A DNA stretch of 64,000 nucleotides from an uncultured Clostridia bacterium (lineage in GTDB: Bacteria > Bacillota > Clostridia > TANB77 > CAG-508). How positions within the stretch are numbered: the stretch's first letter is position 1; each line of letters begins with the position of its first letter. Below are positions 17,019 through 25,155 of the stretch, one piece after another. The stretch lies in NCBI GenBank assembly GCA_934120045.1, contig CAKOTF010000003.1, positions 124,001 to 188,000 on the forward strand, written 5' to 3'. Made by a program: the position numbers and the translations under genes. The notes below the pieces were generated by a model that saw only the letters and a list, made by a program, of their open reading frames with translations, was not told where the DNA came from and did not search any database.

Positions 17019-18662
17019 ATGGAAGAAAACGAAAAGAAAAAAATAATAGTAAAAGCAAAAACAAATACAACAATTTCAGAAATAGCCAAAAAACAAATAG
17101 AAGAAAGTAAATATCCAGTAGTTGGAGCAATATTTAATAATGAATATAAAAACTTAGATGATGAATTACAAGAAGATGGAACATTAGAATTAATTAATAT
17201 AAATTCAAAAGAAGGAATGAAAATATATAGAAGAACACTTACATATATAATGGGAATGGCATTTTGGAAATTATATCCAGAAGCACGTGTTGTTGTAAAT
17301 TATCAATTAACAAATGCAATGTATTGCAATTTAGAGAACATGGAAGTAACAGAAGAAATGTTACATAATGTTCAAGAAGAAATGAAAAGAATAGTTGAAA
17401 AAGACTTAAAAATAGAAAAAAGAACAATGACAAGAGAAGAAGCTGGAAAATTTTATGAAAAAAATAATACAGGAAAAGGTAGATTACAATATGATTTAGC
17501 AACAAATGAAAAAATAAACATGTCATATTGTGAAGATTATTTTAATCATTTTTATGAAATAATAGCAACACATACAGGAGTAACGAAAATATTTGAATTA
17601 AAAAAATATTATGATGGATTTTTATTAAGATATCCAAGTTCAAAAGATATTAATGTATTACCAGAATATAAAGATACGAAAAAATTATCTTGGGCATTAC
17701 ATGAATATGAAACAATATACAAAGTTTTAAATGTAGGGACAGTATATAGATTAAATAAAAGAGTAAAAGAAGGTTCAATAAAAGAATTAATATTATTATC
17801 AGAAGCATTACATGAAAAGAAGATAGCACAAATCGCAGATAAAATAGCACACAAAAAAGGTGTTAAAATGATATTAATAGCAGGACCATCATCATCAGGA
17901 AAGACAACATTTGCTCAAAGATTAGGATTACAATTAAGAATAAATGGCATAAAGCCTGTAACAATATCAGTAGATAATTATTTTGTTGAAAGAGATCAAA
18001 CACCAAGAAATGAAAAAGGTGAATATGATTTTGAAGATATAAATGCAATAGATATTGATTTATTTAATGATCAATTATTAAAATTATTAAATGGTGAAGA
18101 AGTAGAATTACCAGAATTTGATTTTAAAGTTGGAACAAAAAGATATAATGGAAATAAAGTTAAAATGGCAGAAGATGAAGTATTAGTTATAGAAGGAATT
18201 CATTGTTTAAATGATAAATTAACAGAAAAAATACCACAAGAACAGAAATATAAAATTTATATAAGTGCATTAACAGTATTAAATATGGATTCATTTAATA
18301 GAATTTCTACAACAGATACAAGATTAGTAAGAAGAATTGTAAGAGATAATCAATTTAGAGGTTATACAGCTCAAAATACAATTGCTACATGGGATAATGT
18401 AAATAAAGGTGAAGAAAAAAATATATTCCCATTCCAAGAAGAAGCTGACAGTATATTTAATACATCATTAATATATGAATTAGGTGTATTAAGAAATGAA
18501 GCAATTCCATTATTAGAAAAAATAACAAAAGATGAAAAAGAATATGCAGAAGCACAAAGATTAATTGAAATATTAAGATATTTTGAACCAATTTCAAAAG
18601 ATATAGTTCCATCACATTCATTATTAAAAGAATTTTTAGGTGGTGGAGATTTTAAAGGATAA
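17019..18662 (+). CDS. TGS/uridine-kinase-like nucleoside kinase
   Basis: This 547-residue two-part protein has a threonyl-tRNA-synthetase-like N-terminal half (TGS-like beta-grasp at about residues 1-65, then a second additional domain with FYEKNNTGKGRL and YYDGFLLRYPS). The C-terminal half is a P-loop kinase: Walker A AGPSSSGKTTFAQR near 289-302, SVDNYFVERD, DFDFEDINAIDID-type acceptor region, and EGIHCLND. The fusion is common in clostridia and is annotated as nucleoside or uridine kinase; the true substrate is uncertain. ATG 17019 is chosen over GTG 17010, because GAAAGGAA is too close to the GTG. Confidence 0.87.
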   Translation: MEENEKKKIIVKAKTNTTISEIAKKQIEESKYPVVGAIFNNEYKNLDDELQEDGTLELININSKEGMKIYRRTLTYIMGMAFWKLYPEARVVVNYQLTNAMYCNLENMEVTEEMLHNVQEEMKRIVEKDLKIEKRTMTREEAGKFYEKNNTGKGRLQYDLATNEKINMSYCEDYFNHFYEIIATHTGVTKIFELKKYYDGFLLRYPSSKDINVLPEYKDTKKLSWALHEYETIYKVLNVGTVYRLNKRVKEGSIKELILLSEALHEKKIAQIADKIAHKKGVKMILIAGPSSSGKTTFAQRLGLQLRINGIKPVTISVDNYFVERDQTPRNEKGEYDFEDINAIDIDLFNDQLLKLLNGEEVELPEFDFKVGTKRYNGNKVKMAEDEVLVIEGIHCLNDKLTEKIPQEQKYKIYISALTVLNMDSFNRISTTDTRLVRRIVRDNQFRGYTAQNTIATWDNVNKGEEKNIFPFQEEADSIFNTSLIYELGVLRNEAIPLLEKITKDEKEYAEAQRLIEILRYFEPISKDIVPSHSLLKEFLGGGDFKG

Positions 18663-18688
18663 AATATATCATATAAAGAGGAAATAAA

Positions 18689-19000
18689 ATGCAATCAAGT
18701 AAATTTACCAAAATAGATGAAGAATTTGTATGTGAAAACTGTGGCAGAGTGGTTCCAAAATTGGGATATACATGTAGGAACCACTGTCCATATTGTTTAT
18801 ATTCAAAACATTTGGATATAAATCCGGGAGATAGAGCAGAAACATGTCATGGAATTTTAGAACCTATTGGATTAGAAATAAGTCCCAAAAAAGGATATGT
18901 TATAATATTTAAGTGTAAAAAATGTGGTGCTATTAGAAAAAATAAAGCAGCAGAAGATGATAATATGGATAAAATAATAGAATTAAGTAGTAAACACTAA
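18689..19000 (+). CDS. RNHCP domain zinc-binding protein
   Basis: This 103-residue protein has the family signature CRNHCPYCLYSKHLDINPGD preceded by a CENC pair, with a further CKKC near the C-terminus, enough for two zinc sites. The RNHCP family is small and of unknown role; association with RNA or nucleotide metabolism is only inferred. It lies 26 nt after the nucleoside kinase with its own AGAGGAAAT site, so the two may be cotranscribed. Confidence 0.85.
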   Translation: MQSSKFTKIDEEFVCENCGRVVPKLGYTCRNHCPYCLYSKHLDINPGDRAETCHGILEPIGLEISPKKGYVIIFKCKKCGAIRKNKAAEDDNMDKIIELSSKH

Positions 19001-19172
19001 AAGTTGAAAGTGTGTGAAAAGAATGAATTTAAGCTTTTTATAAAAATATAATAAAATGTATGAAATAAAAAAATTAGATTTTTTGTTGGAAACACTTGTA
19101 TTTTTTGAAAATATGTGTTAAACTTAATCGTAGTCGATTTTAAAAAAGAAAAATTAGGAGGTGCTATTTATT

Positions 19173-19373
19173 ATGGCAAAATGTGAAATTTGTGAAAAGA
19201 CAGCTATTCATGGAAATAAATTAAGCATAACTCGTTCTCATATAAGTAAAAGAGCTCCACGTACATGGAAGCCAAACTTAAGAACAGTTAAAGCTGAAGT
19301 TGATGGAGAAATAAAAAGAATTCATGTATGTGCAAAATGTTTAAAAAACGGAAAAGTTAAAAGAGCACAATAA
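19173..19373 (+). CDS. rpmB: Ribosomal protein L28
   Basis: This 66-residue large-subunit protein opens with CEICEK and ends with CAKCLKNGKVKR, the Cys4 zinc form of L28. The core (ITRSHISKRAPRTWKPNL) is standard. ATG 19173 follows AGGAGGTG (19157-19162), and an upstream in-frame GTG at 19161 lies inside that site. It is a single-gene unit with a terminator right after. Confidence 0.95.
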   Translation: MAKCEICEKTAIHGNKLSITRSHISKRAPRTWKPNLRTVKAEVDGEIKRIHVCAKCLKNGKVKRAQ

Positions 19374-19377
19374 AATA

Positions 19378-19402
19378 AAACGCTTTGAAGGGCGTTTTTT
19401 TA
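19378..19402 (+). terminator. Terminator after rpmB
   Basis: AAACGC (19378-19383) pairs with GCGTTT (19392-19397), extended by a wobble pair, and runs into TTTTATT. Confidence 0.8.
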
Positions 19403-19496
19403 TTATGTAAGAAAAGATGGAAAAATAATTAAATATTAGTAAAATTTTATTATAGTCAAAAATTAATGTTGAATGAAAATGAAAGGACATATAAAA

Positions 19497-20003
19497 ATGA
19501 AATTAAATATTGTTATGGTAGAACCAGAAATACCACAAAATACTGGAAATATAGCAAGAACATGTGCAATAACAGGAGCAAAACTACATTTAGTATATCC
19601 ATTAGGATTTAGTTTAGATGATAAATATTTGAAAAGAGCAGGACTAGATTATTGGGATAAATTAGAAATAGAAAAACATGATAGCTTAGAAAAATTTTTA
19701 GAGAAATATAAACCAGAAAAACATAATATGTTTATGGCAACAACTAAAGCAGAGCATTGCTATACAGATATAGATTATAGTAAATTTAAAGATGAAGAAA
19801 TATTTGTTTTGTTTGGAAAAGAAACAAAAGGATTGCCAGAAGATTTATTACAAAAATATATTGATAAAACAATAAGAATTCCAATGAGACCAGTATTAAG
19901 ATCATTGAATTTATCTAATTCAGTATGTATTATAGCATATGAAATATTAAGACAAAATAATTTTGAAGGTTTACAAGGTGTTAGTACATATTTTGAGGAA
20001 TAA
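19497..20003 (+). CDS. trmL: tRNA (cytidine/uridine-34) 2'-O-methyltransferase TrmL
   Basis: This 168-residue SPOUT-fold methyltransferase modifies the wobble base of tRNA-Leu using S-adenosylmethionine. The opening NIVMVEPEIPQNTGNIART is diagnostic, and the knotted C-terminal part has LFGKETKGLP, RIPM and RSLNLSNSV motifs. ATG 19497 has GAAAGGA 9 nt upstream and gives the normal family length; an ATG at 19473 would add eight unlikely residues. Confidence 0.92.
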   Translation: MKLNIVMVEPEIPQNTGNIARTCAITGAKLHLVYPLGFSLDDKYLKRAGLDYWDKLEIEKHDSLEKFLEKYKPEKHNMFMATTKAEHCYTDIDYSKFKDEEIFVLFGKETKGLPEDLLQKYIDKTIRIPMRPVLRSLNLSNSVCIIAYEILRQNNFEGLQGVSTYFEE

Positions 20004-20020
20004 AATACTTAGATAATAAA

Positions 20021-20365
20021 TTAAAAATTGAAATAATTGTTGAAGTAATTATGTAGTTTTAGAATTTTGTTAAAGTTTTGTTTTGAATTAATAATATTAA
20101 AAATATGAATAGAATTATCATAATCCGAGACGAAATACATAATTCTATATCCAGAATGTCGAGATTTTTTATAAATAATTTCTCTAAAATGAGAATCCGA
20201 CATTTCTGGAATTAATTTACCTAGATATGAAAACTTATTTAAGTTATTTATTTGAGCTCTAATATTTTTATCTACTTCTAGAGCATTTTTAGAAGAATAT
20301 TGCATATTGTAATTAAAAATATTATCAAGACATGATTTAGCCAAAGTTTCTACTATAATTTTCAT
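20021..20365 (-). CDS. RelE/ParE-family toxin
   Basis: This 114-residue protein resembles ParE/RelE toxins of type II toxin-antitoxin modules. It has an N-terminal helical hairpin with SSKNALEVDKNIRAQINNL, a central LIPEMSDSHFREIIYKK, then the core strands YRIMYFVSDYDNSIHIFNI. ParE members poison gyrase and RelE members cleave mRNA on the ribosome; which applies is not decidable here. It overlaps the upstream antitoxin-like ORF by 29 nt, an arrangement that couples translation. It is the last gene of a three-gene reverse-strand operon. Confidence 0.8.
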   Translation of the reverse strand: MKIIVETLAKSCLDNIFNYNMQYSSKNALEVDKNIRAQINNLNKFSYLGKLIPEMSDSHFREIIYKKSRHSGYRIMYFVSDYDNSIHIFNIINSKQNFNKILKLHNYFNNYFNF

Positions 20366-20564
20366 ATAATGCCTCTCTTTCTTTTTCGAGTTCTTCTAAT
20401 GTAATTCCATTTCCATTATTAATATCAGAAACTCCTTTGACAATTCCAATAAAAACATATAAATCATATAAACATCCATAAAAAGTTCCATCATCTGTTG
20501 GAGCATTTTTTAAGAGTTCACTAATTTTCCCAATAGAAATATTTTCTTTTTTTGATTTTTCCAT
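20337..20564 (-). CDS. Antitoxin-like protein, 75 residues
   Basis: This small acidic protein directly precedes the ParE/RelE-like toxin and overlaps its start by 29 nt. The N-terminal half (MEKSKKENISIGKISELLKN) could be the DNA-binding part. The C-terminal helix (LEELEKEREALYENYSRNFG) is of the kind that wraps the toxin. ATG 20564 is chosen, with AAAGG upstream on the reverse strand. The antitoxin role is inferred from position and size; no named antitoxin family is recognised. Confidence 0.65.
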   Translation of the reverse strand: MEKSKKENISIGKISELLKNAPTDDGTFYGCLYDLYVFIGIVKGVSDINNGNGITLEELEKEREALYENYSRNFG

Positions 20565-20580
20565 AAAATCACAACCTTTC

Positions 20581-20775
20581 TTAAAAATTAAATCCAATTA
20601 ATGATTGAATACATTCTTTATCATTTGCAGATAAGTCATCAGTGCTATATGTATCAACATATAATTTTATTACATCTTGTAAAATTTCTTTTGTATTTTT
20701 GTTTAAAACTTCTTTGTCTAAGTCATAAGGCAAAGAGTCAATAATTTTTATGAATTTTTCTCTAATTGGTGACAT
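20581..20775 (-). CDS. Unknown 64-residue first gene of toxin operon
   Basis: The ORF starts at ATG 20775 after GAAAGGAG on the reverse strand and ends 16 nt before the antitoxin-like start. The product is acidic and helical (IREKFIKIIDSLPYDLDKEV near the start). It could be a second antitoxin component or a regulator. No family is recognised. An extended -10 (TGATATACT on the reverse strand, around 20804-20812) lies just upstream. Confidence 0.6.
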   Translation of the reverse strand: MSPIREKFIKIIDSLPYDLDKEVLNKNTKEILQDVIKLYVDTYSTDDLSANDKECIQSLIGFNF

Positions 20776-20912
20776 AAGAATCTCCTTTCAAAATTTATAG
20801 TGAGTATATCATATTATTACACTAATTGCTATAATTTATCGAAAATATTTATATAATAAAATGACAAGATTTGACAAAAAATGCGAAATAGCAAAAAAAT
20901 CAAAAAAACATA

Positions 20913-20941
20913 TTGACAATTACCACATATTGCTATATAAT
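20913..20941 (+). promoter_or_regulatory. Main promoter of the S10 ribosomal cluster
   Basis: Consensus TTGACA (20913-20918) and TATAAT (20936-20941) are spaced by 17 bp. It is the only strong promoter before rpsJ, about 300 nt upstream of the first start codon. Confidence 0.88.
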
Positions 20942-20949
20942 AATAAAGC

Positions 20950-21240
20950 ATAAATTTTAGCGTTGATGTCGAATGTGGCTACACAAAGATGTAGGGAACT
21001 TCGACGGAGTATGTCTTAGCTAGACTAAGGCGGTAAGTTTCAAAATATTATAAACGAACTAAAGATAATTACTATAAATTAATATAGTAATTATAATCAT
21101 GTTTGTTAGTAGTACAGATTAAGCACTTATCATCCCTAAAACATATATGCATGTAAGGGATTTTATAATGGGAAAATTCAAAACACCAGGGTGCGTTATA
21201 ACTTGCCAGCGCGTAATTTAAAAAATATATTTTATTTAAG
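20950..21240 (+). promoter_or_regulatory. Structured leader of the S10 cluster
   Basis: The 300-nt untranslated leader has at least four hairpins. GTCGAA/TTCGAC (20968-20973, 21000-21005) encloses CTACA/TGTAG (20979-20983, 20990-20994). CTTAG/CTAAG is at 21015-21029. An 11-bp AT stem lies at 21065-21075/21084-21094. ATCCCT/AGGGAT (21132-21137/21156-21161) with inner ACAT/ATGT is followed by TTTTAT and resembles an attenuator. Autoregulation by a ribosomal protein (L4 in E. coli) is a reasonable expectation, but the fold does not match a leader I can name. Confidence 0.6.
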
Positions 21241-21254
21241 GAGGGAAAATTACA

Positions 21255-21578
21255 ATGGCAAAAACAAATGTAGCAAGTGAAAAAATCAGAATAAGATTAA
21301 AAGCTTATGACCATGTAGTTTTAGAACAGTCTGCTGAAAAAATAGTAGATACTGCTAAGAAAACAGGAGCAAAAGTATCAGGTCCTATTCCACTACCAAC
21401 AGAGAAAGAAATCGTAACAATTTTACGTTCACCACACAAACACAAAGATTCAAGAGAGCAATTTGAAATGAGAACACATAAAAGAGTTATAGACATTCTT
21501 TACCCAACACAAAAAACAATGGATAGTTTAATGAAACTAGAACTACCAGCAGGTGTTGACATCGAAATCAAAAACTAG
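21255..21578 (+). CDS. rpsJ: Ribosomal protein S10
   Basis: This 107-residue small-subunit protein also serves in transcription antitermination as NusE. The core IRIRLKAYDHVVLEQSA, GPIPLPTEKEIVTILRSPH and REQFEMRTHKRVIDIL is standard. It is slightly longer than usual at the N-terminus (MAKTNVASEK). It opens the S10 cluster after a long leader; AAGGAGGG precedes the ATG. Confidence 0.97.
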   Translation: MAKTNVASEKIRIRLKAYDHVVLEQSAEKIVDTAKKTGAKVSGPIPLPTEKEIVTILRSPHKHKDSREQFEMRTHKRVIDILYPTQKTMDSLMKLELPAGVDIEIKN

Positions 21579-21639
21579 TTTCAAAAATAAATCAAACCAA
21601 GCTGGTATAAATATCAGCCAATAGTAGGAGGAAATTTAA

Positions 21640-22272
21640 ATGAAAAAAGCATTAATAGGAAAAAAAGTTGGAATGACACAAATATTTGATGAAAATGGAA
21701 CAGTTATTCCAGTAACAGTAATTGAAGCAGGTCCATGTGTAGTTGCTCAAGTAAAAACTATCGAAAACGATGGATATGAAGCAGTACAATTAGGATTTGG
21801 AGAAGTTAAAGAAAACAAATTAAACAAACCAGTTAAAGGACATTTTGCAAAAGCAAATGTTACAGCAAAAAAACATTTAAGAGAATTCAGACTAGATTCA
21901 ATAGAAGGAATCAAAGTTGGAGATGAATTAAAAGCAGATGTATTTGTAGCTGGAGATAAAATAGATGTTCAAGGTACATCAAAAGGAAAAGGATTCCAAG
22001 GTGTAATTAAAAGACATGGACAATCAAGAGGACCAATGGGACATGGTTCAATGTATCACAGAAGACCAGGTTCAATGGGACCAACATCAACACCAGGTAG
22101 AGTATTCAAAGGTAAAAAATTACCAGGACATATGGGACATGTTACAGTAACAATACAAAACTTAGATGTTGTTAAAGTAGATATGGATAAAAATGTAATA
22201 TTAGTAAAAGGTAGTGTACCAGGAGCTAAAGGTGCTATCTTAAAAATAAAATCAGCCGTTAAGGCACAATAA
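21640..22272 (+). CDS. rplC: Ribosomal protein L3
   Basis: This 210-residue large-subunit protein reaches into the peptidyl transferase region. It starts KKALIGKKVGMTQIFDENG and carries the central extension GKGFQGVIKRHGQSRGPMGHGS. Length and order after rpsJ are normal. GTAGGAGG precedes the ATG. Confidence 0.97.
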   Translation: MKKALIGKKVGMTQIFDENGTVIPVTVIEAGPCVVAQVKTIENDGYEAVQLGFGEVKENKLNKPVKGHFAKANVTAKKHLREFRLDSIEGIKVGDELKADVFVAGDKIDVQGTSKGKGFQGVIKRHGQSRGPMGHGSMYHRRPGSMGPTSTPGRVFKGKKLPGHMGHVTVTIQNLDVVKVDMDKNVILVKGSVPGAKGAILKIKSAVKAQ

Positions 22273-22295
22273 TTTAGTAAAGGAGGAAAGACGAA

Positions 22296-22919
22296 ATGCC
22301 AAAAGTAGATGTATATAACATGCAAGGTAAAAAAGTTAGCGATGTAGAATTAAGTGAAGCAGTATTTGGAATTGAACCAAATGAAAATATTGTTCACAGT
22401 GCATTAGTAAACTACTTAGCTAATCAAAGACAAGGTACACAAAGTACTAAAACAAGAGCAGAAGTTAGTGGTGGTGGAAGAAAACCATGGAGACAAAAAG
22501 GAACAGGTAGAGCAAGACAAGGTAGTATACGTGCACCACAATGGATTAAAGGTGGTATTGCATTAGGACCAAAACCACGTTCATATTCTTATAGAATAAA
22601 TAAGAAAGAAAAACAATTAGCAATTAGATCATTATTAAGTGCAAAAGTATTAGATAATGAATTAACAGTTGTTGATAAATTAGAAGTTGAAGAAGCTAAA
22701 ACAAAAGTTATGGCTAAAGCTTTAACAGATTTAAAAGTTGAAGGAAAAGCATTAATAATCTTAGCAGATAGAAATGATAATGTTTTACGTTCAAGTAGAA
22801 ATATAGAAGGTGTTAAAACAATTGAATTAAACACAATAAATGTATTTGATTTATTAAATTGCAATAAATTAGTTTTACCACTAGATACAGTTAAAAAATT
22901 AGAGGAGGTGTATGCATAA
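22296..22919 (+). CDS. rplD: Ribosomal protein L4
   Basis: This 207-residue large-subunit protein lines the peptide exit tunnel; in several bacteria it represses the S10 operon. It has the conserved loop GGGRKPWRQKGTGRARQGS and a C-terminal VFDLLNCNKLVLPLDTVKKL. Its stop overlaps the rplW start by one base (TAATG), indicating translational coupling. Confidence 0.97.
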   Translation: MPKVDVYNMQGKKVSDVELSEAVFGIEPNENIVHSALVNYLANQRQGTQSTKTRAEVSGGGRKPWRQKGTGRARQGSIRAPQWIKGGIALGPKPRSYSYRINKKEKQLAIRSLLSAKVLDNELTVVDKLEVEEAKTKVMAKALTDLKVEGKALIILADRNDNVLRSSRNIEGVKTIELNTINVFDLLNCNKLVLPLDTVKKLEEVYA

Positions 22920-23266
22920 TGTTACCAGAAGAAATTATAGTAAGACCAGTAGTAACAGAAAAAAGTAATGATGAATTACAATTAGGAAAATACACTTTCG
23001 AAGTTAACAAAAAAGCTACAAAAGTTCAAATAGCTAAAGCTGTTGAAAAACTTTTCGAAGTTAAAGTATTAAATGTTAACACAATGATAGTTAAAGGAAA
23101 AACAAAAAGAGTTAGATACCAAGAAGGTAAAACTCCAGATTGGAAAAAAGCTATTGTTACAATAGACACAAATCCATCTGACAAAACATACCTAGGAAAA
23201 GGTGGAAAATCAGTTAAAGTTTCTAAGAAATACAAAGATTCAATCGATGAATTCATGGGAGCTTAA
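22919..23266 (+). CDS. rplW: Ribosomal protein L23
   Basis: This 115-residue large-subunit protein at the tunnel exit binds signal recognition particle and trigger factor. It has EIIVRPVVTEKS at the start and the typical basic loop GKTKRVRYQEGKTPDWKKA. The C-terminus (KVSKKYKDSIDEFMGA) is somewhat longer than usual. It is followed after only 2 nt by an extra ORF instead of rplB. Confidence 0.96.
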   Translation: MLPEEIIVRPVVTEKSNDELQLGKYTFEVNKKATKVQIAKAVEKLFEVKVLNVNTMIVKGKTKRVRYQEGKTPDWKKAIVTIDTNPSDKTYLGKGGKSVKVSKKYKDSIDEFMGA

Positions 23267-23268
23267 TT

Positions 23269-23511
23269 ATGAAAGAAAAATTTGTTAGAGATAGAAGAAC
23301 AGTAACTCCAGAAGAATTCAGAAAAACTATCGCAAAAATAGCTGAAGGAAGAGGAGAACCTTGTAGGGCTGAAAAAGCTTTTGAGGATTATAAAAAGATG
23401 GCTATCCCTATAAATCCAATGCTTCCAACAGAATATAGTAGAGAAAAAAGAGAAGAGCTAAAAGCTTTTGAAAAAAGAATATTAGAATCTGAAGAAGATA
23501 TCGAGAAATAA
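23269..23511 (+). CDS. Unknown 80-residue protein within S10 operon
   Basis: This ORF occupies the rplW-rplB junction, which is normally gene-free. ATG 23269 lies 2 nt after the rplW stop, with GGGAG (23256-23260) as a ribosome binding site inside rplW. The product is charged and helical (KEKFVRDRRTVTPEEFRKT at the start), with one Cys, a Pro-rich turn (IPINPMLPTEY) and an acidic C-terminal helix. Codon use is native. I recognise no family. It could be a small ribosome-associated or regulatory protein, but only the location suggests this. Confidence 0.75.
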   Translation: MKEKFVRDRRTVTPEEFRKTIAKIAEGRGEPCRAEKAFEDYKKMAIPINPMLPTEYSREKREELKAFEKRILESEEDIEK

Positions 23512-23526
23512 CTCGGATAATAAAAA

Positions 23527-23568
23527 ATATCTGTGGCGGGCAGGAAAAATCCGCAAATAAAAAGATAT
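23527..23568 (+). promoter_or_regulatory. Hairpin in gap before rplB
   Basis: The 132-nt gap before rplB contains outer stem ATATCT/AGATAT (23527-23532, 23563-23568) and inner stem GCGG/CCGC (23536-23539, 23551-23554) with an A-rich loop. Gaps in this cluster are usually 10-70 nt, so a regulatory RNA element is plausible. Confidence 0.45.
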
Positions 23569-23643
23569 AGTAGAGCTTTTGATAAAAACAAATATTACAA
23601 GTAAGATTTGGAATTTAGCAGAAGCGAGAAAGGAAGACAAAAA

Positions 23644-24471
23644 ATGGGAATGAAACATTTCAAAGCCTATACACCTTCAAGAAGAAATATGGCTGTATCT
23701 ACATATGAAGAAGTAACAAAAACTTCTCCTGAAAAATCTTTATTAGAAAAGAAAAGAAAAAATGCAGGAAGAAACTCATATGGTAGAATAACAGTAAGAC
23801 ATCAAGGTGGAGGAAACAGACAAAAATATAGAAAAATTGATTTTAAAAGATTAAAAGATGATATGGAAGCAACAGTAGTTGGAATCGAATATGATCCAAA
23901 CAGAAGTGCAAACATAGCATTAGTAAAATATGAAGATGGAACATTAAGTTACATCATAGCACCACAAGGATTAACAGATGGTGATAAAGTAGTATCAGGA
24001 GAAAATGTTGATATTAAAGCAGGAAACTGTTTACCAATAGCAAACATTCCAGTTGGTACATTAATTCACAATATCGAATTAAATCCAGGTCAAGGTGGAA
24101 AATTAGTAAGAGTTGCTGGACAAAGTGCTCAATTAATGGCTAAAGAAGGAAAATATGCACATGTAAGATTACCTTCAGGAGAAATGAGATTAATATTAGC
24201 TAAATGTAGAGCAACAATCGGAGTTGTAGGAAATGCAGATCATGAAAACGTTAAATTAGGTAAAGCAGGAAAGACAAGACATTTAGGAATCAGACCATCT
24301 GTAAGAGGATCTGTAATGAACCCAGTAGATCACCCACATGGTGGTGGTGAAGGTAGAGCTCCAGTTGGACATTCAGGACCAATGACACCTTGGGGTAAAC
24401 CAGCATTAGGATATAAGACAAGAAATAAGAAAAATAGAACAAACAAATTTATCGTAAAGAGAAGAAAATAG
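23644..24471 (+). CDS. rplB: Ribosomal protein L2
   Basis: This 275-residue large-subunit protein is essential for subunit joining and peptidyl transfer. It starts GMKHFKAYTPSRRNMA and has NSYGRITVRHQGGGNRQKYR and the C-terminal VDHPHGGGEGRAPVG with the key His. ATG 23644 is used because GAAAGGAAG lies 6 nt upstream and the family length is met; an upstream in-frame ATG at 23608 would add residues not found in L2. Confidence 0.97.
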   Translation: MGMKHFKAYTPSRRNMAVSTYEEVTKTSPEKSLLEKKRKNAGRNSYGRITVRHQGGGNRQKYRKIDFKRLKDDMEATVVGIEYDPNRSANIALVKYEDGTLSYIIAPQGLTDGDKVVSGENVDIKAGNCLPIANIPVGTLIHNIELNPGQGGKLVRVAGQSAQLMAKEGKYAHVRLPSGEMRLILAKCRATIGVVGNADHENVKLGKAGKTRHLGIRPSVRGSVMNPVDHPHGGGEGRAPVGHSGPMTPWGKPALGYKTRNKKNRTNKFIVKRRK

Positions 24472-24488
24472 AATAGGAGGAAAATCAT

Positions 24489-24758
24489 ATGTCAAGAAAT
24501 AAAATGCCTTTCGTTGCTCCAGAATTATTAAAAAGAGTTGAAGCAATGAACGAAAGTGGAAACAAAGAAGTAATCAAGACATGGTCAAGAGCTTCAACAA
24601 TATATCCACAAATGGTTGGACACACAATCGCTGTTCATGATGGTAGAAAACATGTACCAGTTTATATAACAGAAGAAATGATAGGTCATAAATTAGGTGA
24701 ATTTGCTCCTACAAGAACATTTAAAGGTCATGCAGGAGAAAAAGCAACTACAAAATAA
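24489..24758 (+). CDS. rpsS: Ribosomal protein S19
   Basis: This 89-residue small-subunit head protein contacts S13 and tRNA. It has IKTWSRASTIYPQMVGHTIAVHDGRKHVPVYI-type core sequence with a normal end (FAPTRTFKGHAGEKA). It lies 17 nt after rplB with AGGAGG upstream of the ATG. Confidence 0.97.
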   Translation: MSRNKMPFVAPELLKRVEAMNESGNKEVIKTWSRASTIYPQMVGHTIAVHDGRKHVPVYITEEMIGHKLGEFAPTRTFKGHAGEKATTK

Positions 24759-24782
24759 ATATAAATTAAGGAGGGAATTGTA

Positions 24783-25136
24783 GTGGAAGAAACAGCAGTA
24801 TTAGAAGCTAAAGCAACTTTAAAATATGCACGTATTTCAGCTAGAAAAGTTAAAATAGTTGCAGATTTAATAAGAGGAAAAAATGTTGATGAAGCTTTAG
24901 CAATTGTAAAATTTACACCAAAAGCATCATCAGAAGTAATTGAAAAATTATTAAAATCAGCTATTGCAAATGCTGAAAACAATCATGGAATGAAACATGA
25001 AAAATTATATGTTGCTGAAATATTTGCAAACCAAGGTCCAACATTAAAGAGAATAAGACCAGCTGCAAAAGGATCAGCAGTTAGAATTAGAAAAAGAACA
25101 AGTCATATAACTATCGTAGTTAGAGAAGCAGAATAG
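24783..25136 (+). CDS. rplV: Ribosomal protein L22
   Basis: This 117-residue large-subunit protein extends a loop into the exit tunnel. It has KATLKYARISARKVKIVADL and the C-terminal IRKRTSHITIVVRE. Translation starts at a GTG codon 7 nt after GGAGGGA; no in-frame ATG fits the family's N-terminus. Confidence 0.96.
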   Translation: MEETAVLEAKATLKYARISARKVKIVADLIRGKNVDEALAIVKFTPKASSEVIEKLLKSAIANAENNHGMKHEKLYVAEIFANQGPTLKRIRPAAKGSAVRIRKRTSHITIVVREAE

Positions 25137-25155
25137 GAAAGGAGGATTCTAGAAA

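Noticed and set aside
20021..20775. Prophage or integrative element at the toxin locus
   Set aside because: No integrase, direct repeats or tRNA flank the three genes, and their codon use is native.
21181..21240. T-box antiterminator before rpsJ
   Set aside because: CAGGGTGCG resembles the start of AGGGTGGNACCGCG, but the rest does not match and no specifier loop is evident. A T-box on an r-protein operon would also be unexpected.
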